Notes: generated by a model from the sequence alone, not told the origin. A stretch of DNA of 64,000 nucleotides from Linepithema humile (GCF_040581485.1 NC_090128.1:2728001-2792000); one strand, 5' to 3'. Counted from the stretch's first letter, positions 1 through 12,277 are shown. Numbers and translations: made by a program.

Positions 1-1213
1 CCCTCACTTAATTGCGTCGAATCATAATAATAGTGCATTTTCTTAAGCGTAATAACAATTTATCGCCGCACTAATGCATATTAAAATAATCAACTCTTTG
101 TAATAGATAAAACAATAATTCACCAATAAATTATGTATATTTTGACCCTATAAAGTGATATTACTAATCAGCCTTCACGAATTTTTTAATGGTGTTTTGC
201 TTTCGATATTGTTATATATTATATATAACATAGGCTTTCGTGCATGTTTTGTGTACGCAAATTATTAAAAATTTAGCAAATAATTAAATGAAATAAAAAG
301 TTATTTTGGTGAAAAAAATAAATGCATATGTTTTGTCATTCTACAAAAAAGTTTTAAATTTTAATTAAATATATTACAATTGTTGTGTAATAATAATTCT
401 TTATATGTTTTTATGTTTTCACATTTAATTATTAATTAATATTTTAAGAAAATTAAATGTATTAATTTTATTTATATTATTATGTAACCCTTATAAAACT
501 TTTAAAATTTTTCAAAAAAATTTGGTTTGGACACTTAATTATAATTAATATAACATAACATTAATTAAGAATGAAATACGTTCTTAACTTTCCTTTGATT
601 TTTTTATATCATTCACTTCCTGCTCTCTTTTTGTTAAAAATAATCCCAGAAAAAAAAGTAATTGCTAATTAATAAAATAAATGCGCAAAATTCTCAAAAC
701 AAAAATGTACATTTTAACATTAAGTTTTTGATTAATTACATTTTATTCATTTATATGCTTTATAATTTTCTATCTTAACATTTGATAGACCTGGCTTTTT
801 AGAATTCACATTTTTTTCACTGCATGCAAGTAAAATGTTTTAACATTTTGGATCCGACTTCTTTGATTAAAATACATATAAAATTTTAATGTTTTGTAAT
901 AAAAAAAATGTAAATGTTAAATTGCTAGGTCTACTAATTTTTATACTATTAAATTTCAGTGTCTAACAATGCATAAAATGTACATTTTTACATAAAATTT
1001 AAACATAATTACATTTAAAATTATCCAAACATGATCAATTTATTAAAAAAAAATAAAATATTGTGGCATAATAAAAATGATGCAATTTAATATTCCTTCA
1101 TATTTAACTAATACATTAGCTAAATGACATTTTACTGATATAATTGCAAAAAGTAATTTTGATGCTGCGATTCTTAACTAAACGAGCAATTTTATTACTC
1201 CTATTCTTAAAAG
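1..1213. other. Spacer downstream of copy 1; left end is the promoter-side flank of another receptor copy
   Basis: No coding exon is visible. Bases about 10-95 closely match the region just upstream of copy 7 (about 31815-31895), which lies some 80 bp before that gene's ATG. A further receptor exon 1 is therefore expected a short distance beyond the left edge. The rest is very AT-rich and aligns with the spacers at 4990-6188 and 14210-15283, so it belongs to the repeated unit of the array. Copy 1 transcription ends here; an AATAAA-like stretch lies about 20 bp past its stop codon. Confidence 0.7.
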
Positions 1214-4200
1214 CTAATTGTAAGTATCAGAATATGAATGTACATTCAACTGTACCATAATAATCACAAACGTTACAATTGTTGTGAAAAACTGTAAAAA
1301 AACGTATTCATTAATATTTATTAAAAACGAAAACAATGTTTAATTAAGATATATTGCAAACCAGAATAGAATATATTATATCCTACATGATGTGTGATAA
1401 GAAGACACAGCAATTACAGCTTTATAATAAAAACAATTTTGGCATAATTTTTGGTTTTTCAGTTATTTATAATATAAAACAAAATATAAACATAAAACTG
1501 TGAGAAATATGAAAGCAAAAGTAAACCTTTTGAAGAAACTGATTCCCAAGATAGAAGAAACCCAATCCAGTAAACTTCAGGGGATGTTGCATTACGTGCA
1601 AAACAAAGAAATCAATCTATAGGGATAGGATACAATATATAATTATTATACAATTTTAATCAACAAATTTTAACATGTCTTTAAATAATTTTAGCTGTCT
1701 AAATTTTTCTTACCTCTTTCCAGATATCAGCATATCGAAGAGTATTTGTCAATTGATGAATTACTTTATCAATATTGTTAGCCTGAAATTTTACAACTTG
1801 TTTTAAAATTTAGTAACTTTTAATGTATATATTGTACGCTTTTCCTACCTTATTCTTAACACTTTCACAAATATGATTTACCGCATAAAGTCTGATTAAA
1901 CGTGCAAAAAACGAAGAACTAAAGCGAAAAAAATTTAATAGTAATTTTTTGTGATCATGATGTTTCTGTTCCAATGTACGCCAGATATAATAACAAATTG
2001 ATGTTAAGTTTCCAAGGAATTGCACCATTTCAAAAATTATTTGTATTCCAAATATCTCGTTAAATTCACGAGCAATATGGCATAATTTTAAATGAAGATG
2101 CCTAACAAAAAAGAAAAAAAATGCTTTATATTATAAAAATCTATAAACTATAAGGATTACAATATATAATTTTTTTATTATTATATATTCGTGTATTGAT
2201 TTACATTGAGGTCCAGAATGTCCGCTTGTAATTATGTCTATGCAAAAAATATCCACGAATAACAACAGGTTTCTTCCACATATACTTAAGTCCATGCTCT
2301 TCTTTTAACAATAAACCATGCAGATGGTCGTTTGTTTTGTCAAATCTGACACCGATATACCTGTATAAAAATTGTCTCATAAATTGCATAATACACAGCA
2401 AACTTTAAAAATAAATTTAAATAATAACAAAGCCGCTCGCGCCTTGATATTTTTTCTCTATTCCTTTCTTTCCAATAATTCCTATCAGTACATGATGATT
2501 CTCCATATGTGAGAACAATGTACTAAACTTTTCGTACACTTGAAGTATTTCGATCTGAGATCGGTGTACAACTTAACTGTCTTATGTAGACTAATAAATT
2601 AATTTCTTTAAGAAAAATAAAAAATTTTGCACTAACATCCCGCGACGGCTCTCAATGCCCTTCTAATATATTATTAAATAATAATCTGTTTTATATCAAA
2701 AAATTTTGGAAAAACTATTTAATGGTTTTGTAAGATAATACTAAAATTGTTATTATAATAATAATTGCGTTTTATCAATCAGTGAAAAAATTACAAAAAA
2801 TATATCGAATATATAAATCAAAATAGATGCAGGTATATAAATTAGGTAGACTTGCGTTAATTAGCAGAATAAATAAATATAGTACAAACGTACCACAACA
2901 AGAAGATAAATATTAAGTCTGTGAATTCATTAATATGAGTAGAATGATTCATTATGGGAAATAAAAGAATTCCCCAAGAAACTTGTTTTAAATTGTTGGA
3001 CCACCACATTATATTGTAAATATCTATGATAAGAATATACACAATCCATCCAATTATCACTCTTCTTGATAACATATGCAATTTTCGATACGTCTTTGGA
3101 GTGCCTAGCTTTTCTAAAGTATCATCCACTGCGGCAAGTTTCTTCATATATATTTGAAACTTCTAGAACCATATAAAGCTACAATTAGATTACCACCGTA
3201 TTTTTTACGACACTCTAAAGTATTTGTGTCAAGTAAAGACTTTCCTATATGCTAAAAAAATTTAGTTTATATAAAAACTACATATTGTTTTTATTAATTA
3301 AATCTAAATTTTTCTTATATATTTAAATCAGTGGTGCACCCATTGGCGGAAGGGGAATTGGAAGAGATAAATCCCCCACTCCGAAATTTAATTAATCTTA
3401 TTTTTTTATTAACTTAACAGCAAAAAGCAAAAAATTTATAGTTAAATAAAATGCGTTCAAACATTTGTATTTTTTATCTGTTATTAACTATAGTCACAAT
3501 TTTAATAATTCAAAGTTCATACCATTATCTTTGCACACAAATAATTATAATAACTTCTCCAGCTATACTGCTGTGTAAACGTATATAATATCTACTTTAA
3601 GATATTTATATTGTCAAAGGATTTAAATAAGTTTCTTAAGAAACATCTAGCAGCCATATATGTATATAGACAATTTTTCTGATTATTTAAGCAATCCAGT
3701 TGATCTGATTATTTAAGAAAAACCAAGAAAACTCGATATCAATTTATAATTATGCTACTTTAAAAATAAATTACATTTTTTATTAAACGATGTAACATAT
3801 TTATGTTTTTTAGTGTGAAATATAAAATTATCCTGACTTTTGGTCATACTGTTTCATTTTGTGTGTGAATTTTAACTCTTCCCCCCCCCTTTCCTCCCGC
3901 CGAAAAAATATCCTGAGTGCGCCACAGATCTAAATTATAAAGAGTTTAAAGCATATTTTTCATTATGTAAAGAGTTAACTGATTCTTTAAAAAATAGATT
4001 TAAACTGATGTAAAAAAAATATAACATTTTGATCATACAATAGATAGTTGATTTAACATATATCAAGAAACAATTTAATACGTCTAAAAGTTTCGATTAT
4101 TTTAATGATATTAAAAAATGTCCCAAAAAGAACTCCGAGGTTCTCTATTAATATAACTTAAAACAAAATTTCACTTCAGGCCACACACGAGTGATATTCA

Positions 4201-4880
4201 TAAGAACTGCTTATATTATTCCATGACGCGAATAGTGAAGAAACTAGATTTTTTCTTGATACACAACGTCTTTTACGTATCCCCGAAAGAAGAAAATTAT
4301 TGGCGTCAAATCGGGACTTTGCGGTGGGCAAACAATGGAAGCTCACCTGCCTATTCATTTTCCTGGGAACCGGTTGTTGAGCACAGTCTGCACAACATTT
4401 GAACTAAAACTTGAATATTGTTGCTTTACGAATATGCTCAAAACACCATCGCATGGTGGCCAAAATACTTGCGTTCAACACCTCGGAGTTTTTTTCGGAC
4501 ATGCTGTATATATAAAATATGAATATAACATATATGTTTAGCATATAATTAATAAATACAAAAAAGTATAATATCGGGCGTACCTTTTGATGATAAAAAA
4601 TTAAAAATGCAAACATAATTGCAGTAGAATGGTTAATCGTTGTTATAATTATCATAGTAAAATTGCTCCGAAATAAGATTTTCGGTGGAAAAACGGTGAA
4701 CATATAGAAAAAAACGTAGCCATAAACAAACCATTTCACCAAAAAATATAGAATACTTAAGTATGCAATCCATCTATAAAATCTTGATTTGTTTGGTTGT
4801 TTTATGGGATACACGCCTAAACCCAGAATGAAACACGTAAGAAAAAGAGGACGCAGGCCTTGTTGGATAGTAGTCGACAT
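1214..4880 (-). CDS. Gustatory receptor copy 1 (subfamily 1), seven exons, intact
   Basis: Predicted insect gustatory receptor, a seven-TM ligand-gated cation channel of the sensory neuron membrane. Exons 5' to 3': 4880-4584, 3162-2894, 2360-2205, 2101-1849, 1782-1714, 1616-1527, 1291-1214. These splice in frame (phases 0,2,2,0,0,0) to 403 aa with no internal stop. Exon 1 (residues 1-99) holds TM1-3. Exon 2 (100-189) starts KFQIYMKKLAAVDDTLEKLG and holds two hydrophobic spans. Exon 4 holds HICESVKNK. Exon 6 holds HPLKFTGLGFFYLG. Exon 7 (379-403) carries TFVIIMVQL, matching the Gr TYxxxxxQF signature. The ATG of MSTTIQQ is chosen because the in-frame upstream codons (GTG ATA ATC) contain no ATG. 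Intron 1 (1421 bp) holds a hAT-like element and a Tc1/mariner-like remnant. Its closest relative here is copy 7. Exon limits come from splice signals and paralogue comparison, not from transcripts. Confidence 0.88.
3329..3927. mobile_element. hAT-like non-autonomous element in intron 1 of copy 1
   Basis: A 599-bp insertion. Its ends are CAGTGGTGCACCCA and, on the other strand, CTGTGGCGCACTCA, forming imperfect terminal inverted repeats of about 11-14 bp. It is flanked by near-identical 8-bp copies of target (ATTTAAAT at 3321-3328, ATCTAAAT at 3928-3935), as expected for the hAT superfamily. The interior has no transposase ORF. A C-rich run lies near the right end (about 3882-3890). The element is absent from intron 1 of all other copies, so it inserted after copy 1 separated from them. 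Confidence 0.75.
4117..4506. mobile_element. Tc1/mariner-like remnant, internally deleted, intron 1 of copy 1
   Basis: Degraded member of the element found in intron 1 of copies 1, 2, 4, 6 and 7. Right terminus CAGCATGTCCGAAAAA (minus strand) followed by a TA target; the left terminus is decayed. It is shorter than the 508-529-bp relatives, having lost sequence just inside the left end. The minus strand retains a faint transposase C-terminal trace, clearer in copy 7. Confidence 0.65.
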
Positions 4881-4935
4881 GATTATCACTATCGCAAATG
4901 AACACTGAAGGTCTGTATAAATTTATTTGCTGGTT
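4881..4935 (-). promoter_or_regulatory. Conserved promoter-like block upstream of subfamily 1 exon 1 (representative)
   Basis: Read on the minus strand, the bases before the ATG contain an AT-rich AAATAAATTTATA stretch, then CAGACCT, then TTCAGTG, about 25 bp before the ATG. TCAGTG matches the arthropod initiator (TCAGT). The same block precedes copies 2 (9288-9338), 4 (18374-18425), 5 (22559-22609), 6 (26839-26888), 9 (40497-40547) and 10 (44380-44430). Copies 7 (31737-31785), 8 (35991-36036) and 11 (48203-48253) have variants. The TATA-like stretch sits nearer the initiator than a canonical TATA box, so only the initiator is argued with some confidence. Confidence 0.5.
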
Positions 4936-6188
4936 GAATCGCTTGTTTTCCTTCTTTTCGCTTTTTTCCTCTGGCACATTATTGCGCCGCAATGATAGTA
5001 CGTTTACTTAATTGTAATATATTCATCGCGGTATTTTTTGCACATTAACATAATCAACTCTTTCTAATAAACGAAAAGATGATTCACCGATAACTTGTGC
5101 ATATTTCGAACTTATAATGTGATACTGCTAATCAGCTTTCGCGTATTTTTTAATATTGTTTTCTTTTTGATATTGTTATGTATATGTATAATAGAGGCTT
5201 ACGAGAATTAATATTTTGTTCCAAATGCATATTATTATAATTTAGCAAGTAATTAAGTTATATAAAAAGTTATTTTGGTGAAAAAAATAAATGCTTATGT
5301 TTGTTGTCATTCTACATGAAAGTTTAAGCATCTACTTAAATATATTTTACAATTATTGTGTAATAATAATTCTCTATATGTTTTTATGTTTTCACATTTA
5401 ATTGATAATACATATTTTAAGACAATTATATGTATTAATTTTATTTATATTATTATAAAATCTTTAAAAACTTTTAAAATTTTCCAAAATTTGATTTGGA
5501 CATTTAATTGTAATTAATATAACATAACATTGACTAACAATGAAATAAGTTCTTAGCTTTTCTATGATTTTTTTATATCGTTCACTTCCTGTTCTTTTTT
5601 TTATAAATCATCTCAGAAAAAAAATTGCTAATAAGAAAACAAATGCACAAAATTCCCAAAAGAAAAATATACATTATTACATTAAATTTTAAATTAATTA
5701 TATTTTATTCATTTTTATGCTTTATAATTTTCTATCATAACATTTAATAAACTTAGGCTTTTACAATTCACATTTTTTTACTGCATTCGAGTAAAATGTA
5801 CATTTTAACATTCCGCGGATCAGATTTCTTTGATTAAAATATATATAAGATTTTAATACTTTGTAATAAAGAAAATGTAAAATGTTAAATTGCTAAGCTT
5901 AACAATTTTTATACTATAAAATTGTAACGTCTAACAATACAAAATAAAATGTACATTTTCACATAAAACTTATTTAAACATAATTACATTTAAAATTATG
6001 CAAACATAATTAGTTTATTAAAAGAGAATAAAATATTGTGGCATAATAAAAATGTTGCAATTTTATATTCTTACATATTTAACTAATACATTAGCTGAAC
6101 GACATTTTACTGATACAATTGCAAGAAATAATTTTGATGCTGCAATTTTAAACCAAACGAGTAGTTTTATAACTTCTATCCTTAAAAG
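4936..6188. other. Spacer between copies 2 and 1
   Basis: AT-rich upstream flank of copy 1 and downstream flank of copy 2. No exon is seen. A short segment about 5760-5960 repeats variants of 'aaaatgtacatttt' several times, as in the equivalent spacers at 14880-15060 and 23450-23640. The sequence is closely similar to 14200-15283 and 22610-23865, marking it as part of the duplicated unit. Confidence 0.7.
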
Positions 6189-8159
6189 TTAATCAGCCAA
6201 TGATTGCATATTCAACTGTACCATAATAATAACAAACGTTACAATTGCTGTAAAGAACTGTAAACAACGTATTTATTAATATTTATTAAAAATAAAAACA
6301 ATATTTTATTGAGATATATTGTAAACCAAAATAAAATATATGATATTCTACAAGATGTGTGATAAGAAAAAACAGCAATTACAGCTTTACCTATAATAAA
6401 AATAATTTTAACATAATTTTTGGTTTTTCAATTATTTATAATATAAAACAAAATATAAACATAAAACTGTCAAAAATATCAAAGCAAACACAAACCTTTT
6501 GAAGAAACTTATCCCCAAGATAAAAAAGACCTAATCCAGTAAACTTCAGGGGATGTTGCGTTAAGTGCAAAACAAAGAAATCTATCTAAAGGGATAAGAT
6601 ACAATATATAATTATTATACAATTTTAATTGACAAATTTTAACATTTCTCTTAAGTAATTTTAAGTTGTCTAAATTTTTCTTACCTCCTTCCAAATATCA
6701 GCATATCGAAAAGTATTTGTCGTTTGATGAATCACTTTGCCAATATTGTTAGCCTGAAATTTTGCAACTTGTCTTAAAATTTAGTAATCTTTTATATATT
6801 TTATGTTTTTTTTACCTTATTCTTAACGTTTTCACAAATATGATTTATGGCATAGAGCCTAACAAAATATATAAGGAAGAAAAAAACAAAGCCGATAAGA
6901 CTTATTAGTGATGTCCAGCGATCTAGATGTTTCTGCTCCAATGTACGCCAGAAATAATAACAAACTGATGTTAAGTATCCAAGGTATTGCACCATTTTAA
7001 AAGTTATTTGTATTCCAAATATCACGTTTAATTCACGAGCAATATGGCATAATTCTAAGTGAAGATGCCTAATAAAAAAAGATACATGTTTTATTATGAA
7101 AAACTATAAATTATAAGGTTTTACAATATATAATTTTTCTATTATTATATATGCGTATATTGATTTACATTGAAGTCCAGAATGTCCGCTCGTAATTATG
7201 TCTATGCAAGAAATATCCACGAATAATAACAGATTTCTTCCACACAAACTTAAGTCCATGCTCTTCTTTTAACAATAAGCAATGCATATAGTCGTTTATT
7301 TTGTCAAATCTGATGCCGATATACCTGTGTAAAGATTGACTTATAAATTGCATAATACACACAACAAACTTTAAAAATTAATTTTAAAATAAATTTTTTT
7401 ATATATAATTTTATATATAATTTTGAAAAAACTTTTTAGTTTCATAAAAAATTACTAAAATTGTTACTATAGTAATAATTGCATTTTATTAATTAGACAA
7501 AAAATTACAAAAAATATATCAAATGTATAAATAAAAATAGATACAGGTATATGAATTAGGTAGACGTGTGTTAATTAACAGAATAAATAAATATAGTACA
7601 AACCATAATAAAAAGATAAATATTAACACCGTAAATTCATTAACATGATTGGGATAATTCGTTATGAGAAATAATAAAATTCTCCAAGAATCTTTTTGTA
7701 CAAATTTAAAGCACCATATTGTGTAGTAAATATTTTTCATAAGAGCATACACAATGTATCCAATTATCACTCTTTTTGATAACATATGCAATTTTTGATA
7801 CGTTTTTGGAGTGCCTAGCTTTTCTAAAGTGTCATCTACTGCGGCAAGTTTCTTCATATACATTTGAAGCTTCTAGAACCATATTGTTACAATTAGATTA
7901 CTACCGTATTTTTTACGACACAAAGTATTTGTGTCAAGTAAAGGCTTTCTCATATGCTAAAAAATTAAGTATATGTAAAAACGACATATTGTTCTGATTA
8001 ATTAAAGCTAAATTTTTCTTATAAACTTACAATAAGTATTTCAAATCACTATTTTATATATTTCTAAAAATTACAATATAGTAGTGATAACGTTCACTAG
8101 AAACACAATAGTAATCCAGGAAAAAAATGCATTTATACTTAATTGTGCTTCAGCATAAT

Positions 8160-8190
<31 letters not shown>

Positions 8191-9287
8191 ATACAACTGT
8201 ATTCAAATTGTAAAGAGTTGAAAGAATATTTTTAATTTTATAAAGGAGTTAAAATTCTTTAAAAAATAGATGTAAACTGATGTAAAAAAAATAAAAATTT
8301 TTGGTTATATAATAGATAGTTGATTTATATAATATACATCAATAGACAATTTAATATGTCTAAAAGTTATGATTAGTTTAATGATATTAACTACAGGTTG
8401 TCCGAAAAAGAACTCCGGGGTTTTCTATTAATATTTTTAAATTTATTTTAAAACAGAAAGGTATATAACATACATATATTACTAAAGTACAAGTTACAAG
8501 TTTTATTCCCTGTAATGTAACTCAATGTGTGCACCATTTACAGCCTTATAGATATCAAAACGAAATTTCACTTCAGGTCACACTCGGATGATATTTGTAG
8601 GAACTGCTTATGTTATTCTATGACGCGAATGGTAAAGAACCGATTTTTTCTTGCTACACAATGTCTTTTATGTATCCCCGAAAGAAGAAAGCCATTGGCG
8701 TCAAATCAAGACTTCGCGGTGGTTAAGCAATGACAGCTCATGTGCATATTCATTTTTCTGGCAACTGGTTAGGTTAGATTAGGTTGTTGAGCACAGTCTG
8801 CACAACATTTGAACTAAAACTTGAATATTATGCTTCACGAATATGCTCAAAAGATTATCCCATGATGACCAAAATACTTGTGTTAGACACCACGGAATTC
8901 TTTTTCGGACATGTTGTATATATAAAACATGAATATAACATACTTATATGATTAGCATATTTTCTAAGTAGAAAAGTAAAATATTGGGCGTACCTTTTGA
9001 TGATAAAAAATTAAAATTGCAGACATAATTGCAGTAAAATTGTTAATTACTATCAGGACAATATTAGCGTTAGTCTGAAATATGATTTTCAATCGAAAAA
9101 TGGTAAATATATAAGAAAGGACACAACCATATGCAAACCAGATTGCCAAAAAATATAGAATACTTAAGTATGCAATCCATCTATGAAATCTTGATTTGTT
9201 TGATTGATTTATGGGATACACGCCTAAACCCACAATAAAACACATAAGAAAAAAAGGACGCAGACCTTGTTGGATAGTAGTCGACAT
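6189..9287 (-). CDS. Gustatory receptor copy 2 (subfamily 1), seven exons, intact
   Basis: Predicted seven-TM gustatory receptor. Exons 5' to 3': 9287-8994, 7872-7604, 7324-7169, 7068-6816, 6753-6685, 6585-6496, 6257-6189, giving 399 aa with no frame break. Exon 1 begins MSTTIQQGLRPFFLMCF. Exon 2 has the VDDTLEKLGTPKTYQKLHML region and ends FIFLLW at a GTTTGT donor. Exon 6 reads HPLKFTGLGLFYLGDKFLQK. Exon 7 has TFVIIMVQL and the short tail NMQSLAD. It is nearly identical to copies 4 and 6, a recent tandem triplication. Intron 1 (1121 bp) holds a Tc1/mariner-like remnant and a TA microsatellite. Exon 6 ends at a weak donor (AAG|GTTTGT); read-through would give a 19-residue hydrophobic tail instead of exon 7. 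Confidence 0.88.
8161..8190. repeat. (TA)n microsatellite, intron 1 of copy 2
   Basis: Uninterrupted TA repeat of about 27 bp. The same place in copy 4 (17244-17275) holds an interrupted TA tract, and copy 6 lacks it through a small deletion. Confidence 0.9.
8394..8916 (-). mobile_element. Tc1/mariner-like remnant, intron 1 of copy 2
   Basis: A 523-bp element. Termini CAGGTTGTCCGAAAAAGAAC and, on the other strand, CAACATGTCCGAAAAAGAAT form terminal inverted repeats, with TA on both sides. The minus strand has a decayed C-terminal transposase stretch resembling the 'DLTPxDFF.WGYIKD' region of Tc1/mariner (DDE) transposases, here with stops. It carries a small internal duplication of AGGTTAGATT-like sequence (about 8768-8786) shared with copy 4 but not copy 6. 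Confidence 0.7.
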
Positions 9288-10044
9288 GATTATCACTATC
9301 GCAAACGAACACTGAAGGTCTGTATAAATTTATTTGCTGAGTGCATCGCTTCCTTTCCTCCTTTTCTCTCCTTTCTCCTGCCACATAATTGCGCCGCATC
9401 ATAATGACAGTTCCATTTTTTTAATTGTAATATATTTATCGTGACATTATATGCATCTTAAAATAATCGATTCTTTCTAATAAATGAAAAAATTCACCGA
9501 TAACTTGTGCATATTTCGTACCTATAAAGTAATATTATTAATCAGTCTTTGCGTATTTTTTAATATTGTTTACTCTTCGACATTGCTATATATATAATAC
9601 AGGCTTACGTGCATTAATATTTTGTTCCATATGCATATTATAAATTTAGCAAATAATTAAGTTATATAACAAGTTATTTTGGCCAAAAAATAAATGCCTA
9701 TGTTTATTGTCATTCCACAAAAAGTTTAGTTTCTAATGTATATTTTGCAATTCTTGTGTAATAACAATTCTTTATATGTTTTTATATTTTTACATATGGT
9801 TGTTAATACATATGTTAAGAGCATTAAATGTATCAATTTTATGTATATTATTATGCAATTTTCATAAAACTTTATAAATTTTTTCAAATTTATTTTGGAC
9901 AGTCAATAACACATTCAACAATATTTAATCAATTTGTTAATAGAAAATGAAATAGTATGACATAGATATATTGCAAAATTTTGTGTTACTGTATAGTTAA
10001 TAATTATATTACAATCGTTAACTATATTTCGGAATTATGTAGTC

Positions 10045-10110
10045 ATACATAAGTAAAATACATTTGTATTGAAATCACCATGATAGTTACAATTGATATG
10101 TAGTTTTGAA
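10045..10110 (-). pseudogene. Fossil last exon (exon 7) of a subfamily-2 receptor, orphan 1
   Basis: On the minus strand this reads YISIVTIMVISIQM, the same as exon 7 of copy 12 (YVSVATIMVITIQM), including the T-x6-Q-M version of the Gr TM7 motif. The acceptor is TTCTTCAA where copy 12 has TTTTTCAG, so the AG is lost. No other subfamily-2 exon precedes it; the next sequence upstream is unrelated and then copy 3. It is a relic carried along by segmental duplication. Confidence 0.75.
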
Positions 10111-10388
10111 GAATATGTTTCTGTTTTATACTTCGTGTTCTATGAAAATTAATGCTGCACTTTCCACTACGGTTGATTAGTTAAAGTTACTATATGCTGT
10201 GTGCGTTTATTTCGCATATGCATTCCGACGCGTGCCATTCCAATCTAATTAAAGTGATGCACTTATTGAATTTTTAAAATTCTATAACATAGCAAAAAAT
10301 TAATGTAGTGACATGCGATAAAAACCATTCTTCTCAATTCTTATACTGCAAATGTTTGTGCACATTGCACATGCTGTTATCAATATAA

Positions 10389-10740
10389 CAGGTGATTCAA
10401 AATAACCTGATGTTCTTGCAATGCCATATTCTTGAGCTAATTCTGAGACGATTTTTCCTTTTACAAAATTTTGTCCGAAGCTTAGTTTTCGAGTTCTAAT
10501 TGAAAATAGTTTGCTACTTACGAGTTCGATACAACGAACAGGCAGGGATGGTGCAATGCGTCATAAGACGATAGTAAACACTTGACAGTGTCATACGTTG
10601 CGCGTCGTAAGTTACTACCTATTTTCAATTATAACTCGAAAACTAAACTTCGGACAAAATTTTGTAAAAGAAAAAATCGTCTCAGAATTCGCTCAAGAAT
10701 ATGGCATTGCAAGAACATCAGGTTATTTTGAATCACCCTG
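10389..10740. mobile_element. Foldback (long inverted repeat) MITE, copy a
   Basis: A 352-bp element starting CAGGTGATTCAAAATAACC and ending GGTTATTTTGAATCACCCTG, flanked by TA-rich target (TA duplication likely). The two arms of about 150-170 bp are inverted copies of each other, so nearly the whole element folds on itself. A second copy, identical in position within the duplicated unit, lies at 19498-19874. This one has lost about 26 bp near the centre. No transposase is present. A plus-strand ORF running out of it is not a gene. Confidence 0.8.
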
Positions 10741-11439
10741 TATATGTATCCACGTATGCATGTACATTGTCTATGATATTACCTGCATCTATCTATATAT
10801 ACATAGAAAATATAAAAACATATTGTGTAACAAGGAGAAATCTAAGATTAAAGTTTTTGTGATTATTTTGTAGCAGAAAAGCATGTGTATAACGAGTTTT
10901 CCGGTACAAAAACAAAAATCTATATTTCAACATTCTCAAAGATCACTTCCAAAATTATAATAAAAAGGTTATAACATAAAATTCTATGGTATAAAAATGA
11001 ACAAAATGTACATTTTAATAAAAAATTTATTTGAAAATCATTATGTTTAAAATTATCTAAACATGATCAGTTTATTAAAGGAAAATATAATATTGTCGCA
11101 TAATGTAATGATTGCAACTTTATATTACTACACATATAACTTTATATTTATTACATTAGCAAATGACGTTTAATTGATACCACTGCAAAAATTTTCATGC
11201 CGCAATTTTGAACAAAACAAGTAGTTTTATCAAATTCTATATTTCAGGTTTATAACTATCAATCATTGATTGTACATTCAACTGTATCATAATAATCACA
11301 TATGTTGAAATTGATGTGAAAAACTGTAAGAAAACGAATATTTATTAATATTTATGCATGCACGCATGAAAATAAAAACGGTCTTTTATTGTGACATATT
11401 AAAAACAACAATAGGGTATATAATATATTGCGTGATTTC

Positions 11440-12277
11440 ATCACTCTTAAAAAAGGCATGAGAAGTCGATAGTCGAATATATCGAAATTTCGAAAGTATC
11501 GAAGTGTATTGTTGCAGTTTTATCGCGACGCTGATTGGTTATCTCAATGTCATGTGCAAAAAATATATTTTGACTGTTTATATTTAAATGGTTGTCAAGG
11601 CAATATTGATCATGTGCAAAAAATATATTTTGACAGTTTATATTTAAATGGTTGTCAAGGCAATATTGATTAGCAATTTATAAATGTTTCTATGACAATT
11701 GTTTACATTACCTCAAGCTGTCAAGTTGTATCCACTCTTAAAAAAGGCATGATAGATCGATACTCGAATGTATCGAAAGTCTCGAAGTTTATTGTTGACA
11801 CTTTTCCGCGTCGCTGATTGGTTATCTCGAGAACCATGAGAACTAAATCATTTCGTCCTAATTACCAAATATTTGGTAATGGGAACTAAATTATTTCGTC
11901 CTAATTACCAAATATTTGGTAATGGGAACTAAATTATTTCGTCCTAATTAATAAATATTTGGTAATGGGAACTAAATCATTTCGTCCTAATTACCAAATA
12001 TTTAATAATGGGAACTAAATCATTTCGTCCTAATTACCAAATATTTGGTCCAGTAATTTGGGAACGCTTCTCCAGTGCAGTATCCAGCAAAATGGCGGCC
12101 ACTGGATACTGCACTGAGTGAGACGAAATGGGAACGCAGCCATAGTTTGATAGCTTGATAGCGAAGGTTATTTTGACGGTTATTTAAAATAAAAAAAATT
12201 TATCTAAATATTTAGATTTCCTAATTATTAAATTACTATAATAAGTGCGCGCGCGCAGCGCGCGCCTGTATTGTTCT
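11440..12277. mobile_element. Complex repeat insertion in intron 6 of copy 3
   Basis: About 840 bp absent from the same intron in copies 5 and 8. It contains, in order: two diverged direct repeats of about 100 bp (11442-11546 and 11733-11832, both starting CACTCTTAAAAAAGGCATG); two 60-bp tandem copies (about 11550-11669); five 43-bp minisatellite units (11838-12049); a hairpin with 14-bp arms (AGTGCAGTATCCAG, about 12074-12116); and a GC-repeat palindrome (12246-12266). There is no ORF of note. Class unknown; it could be a composite non-autonomous element or satellite-bearing repeat. The ends are approximate. Confidence 0.6.
11838..12049. repeat. Minisatellite, five 43-bp units
   Basis: Units start near 11838, 11881, 11924, 11967 and 12010. 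Each reads GGGAACTAAATTATTTCGTC followed by CTA and then ATTACCAAATATTTGGTAAT, the latter a perfect 20-bp palindrome; some units have substitutions. The array lies inside the insertion in intron 6 of copy 3. Confidence 0.9.

Larger units (their letters stand above)
9339..11236. other. Spacer between copy 3 pseudogene and copy 2
   Basis: Holds the upstream flank of copy 2, then a fossil last exon of subfamily-2 type (about 10045-10110), then about 1.1 kb of sequence including a foldback element (10389-10740). From about 9900 to 10130 it aligns with the spacer between copies 12 and 11 (48840-49060), so this flank was originally the 3' end of a subfamily-2 gene. No intact gene is present. Confidence 0.7.

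Noticed and set aside
2201..2401. Short single-exon proteins such as the 60-115-aa minus-strand ORFs
   Set aside because: Each is one exon of a seven-exon receptor read into its introns; splice sites and phases join them.
4881..4889. Longer exon 1 proteins starting at GTG or TTG (VIIMSTTIQ..., VISDSEIMTKTIQ...)
   Set aside because: The upstream in-frame codons contain no ATG; the first ATG in every copy is that of M-[ST]-x-T-I-Q, and conservation is best from there on.
10598..10873. Plus-strand ORF of 91 codons
   Set aside because: It runs from the arm of a foldback element into non-conserved flank and is not kept in the duplicate at 19.8-20.1 kb.
11838..12049. CRISPR array
   Set aside because: Regular 43-bp units follow one another without unique spacers, in an insect intron; it is a minisatellite.
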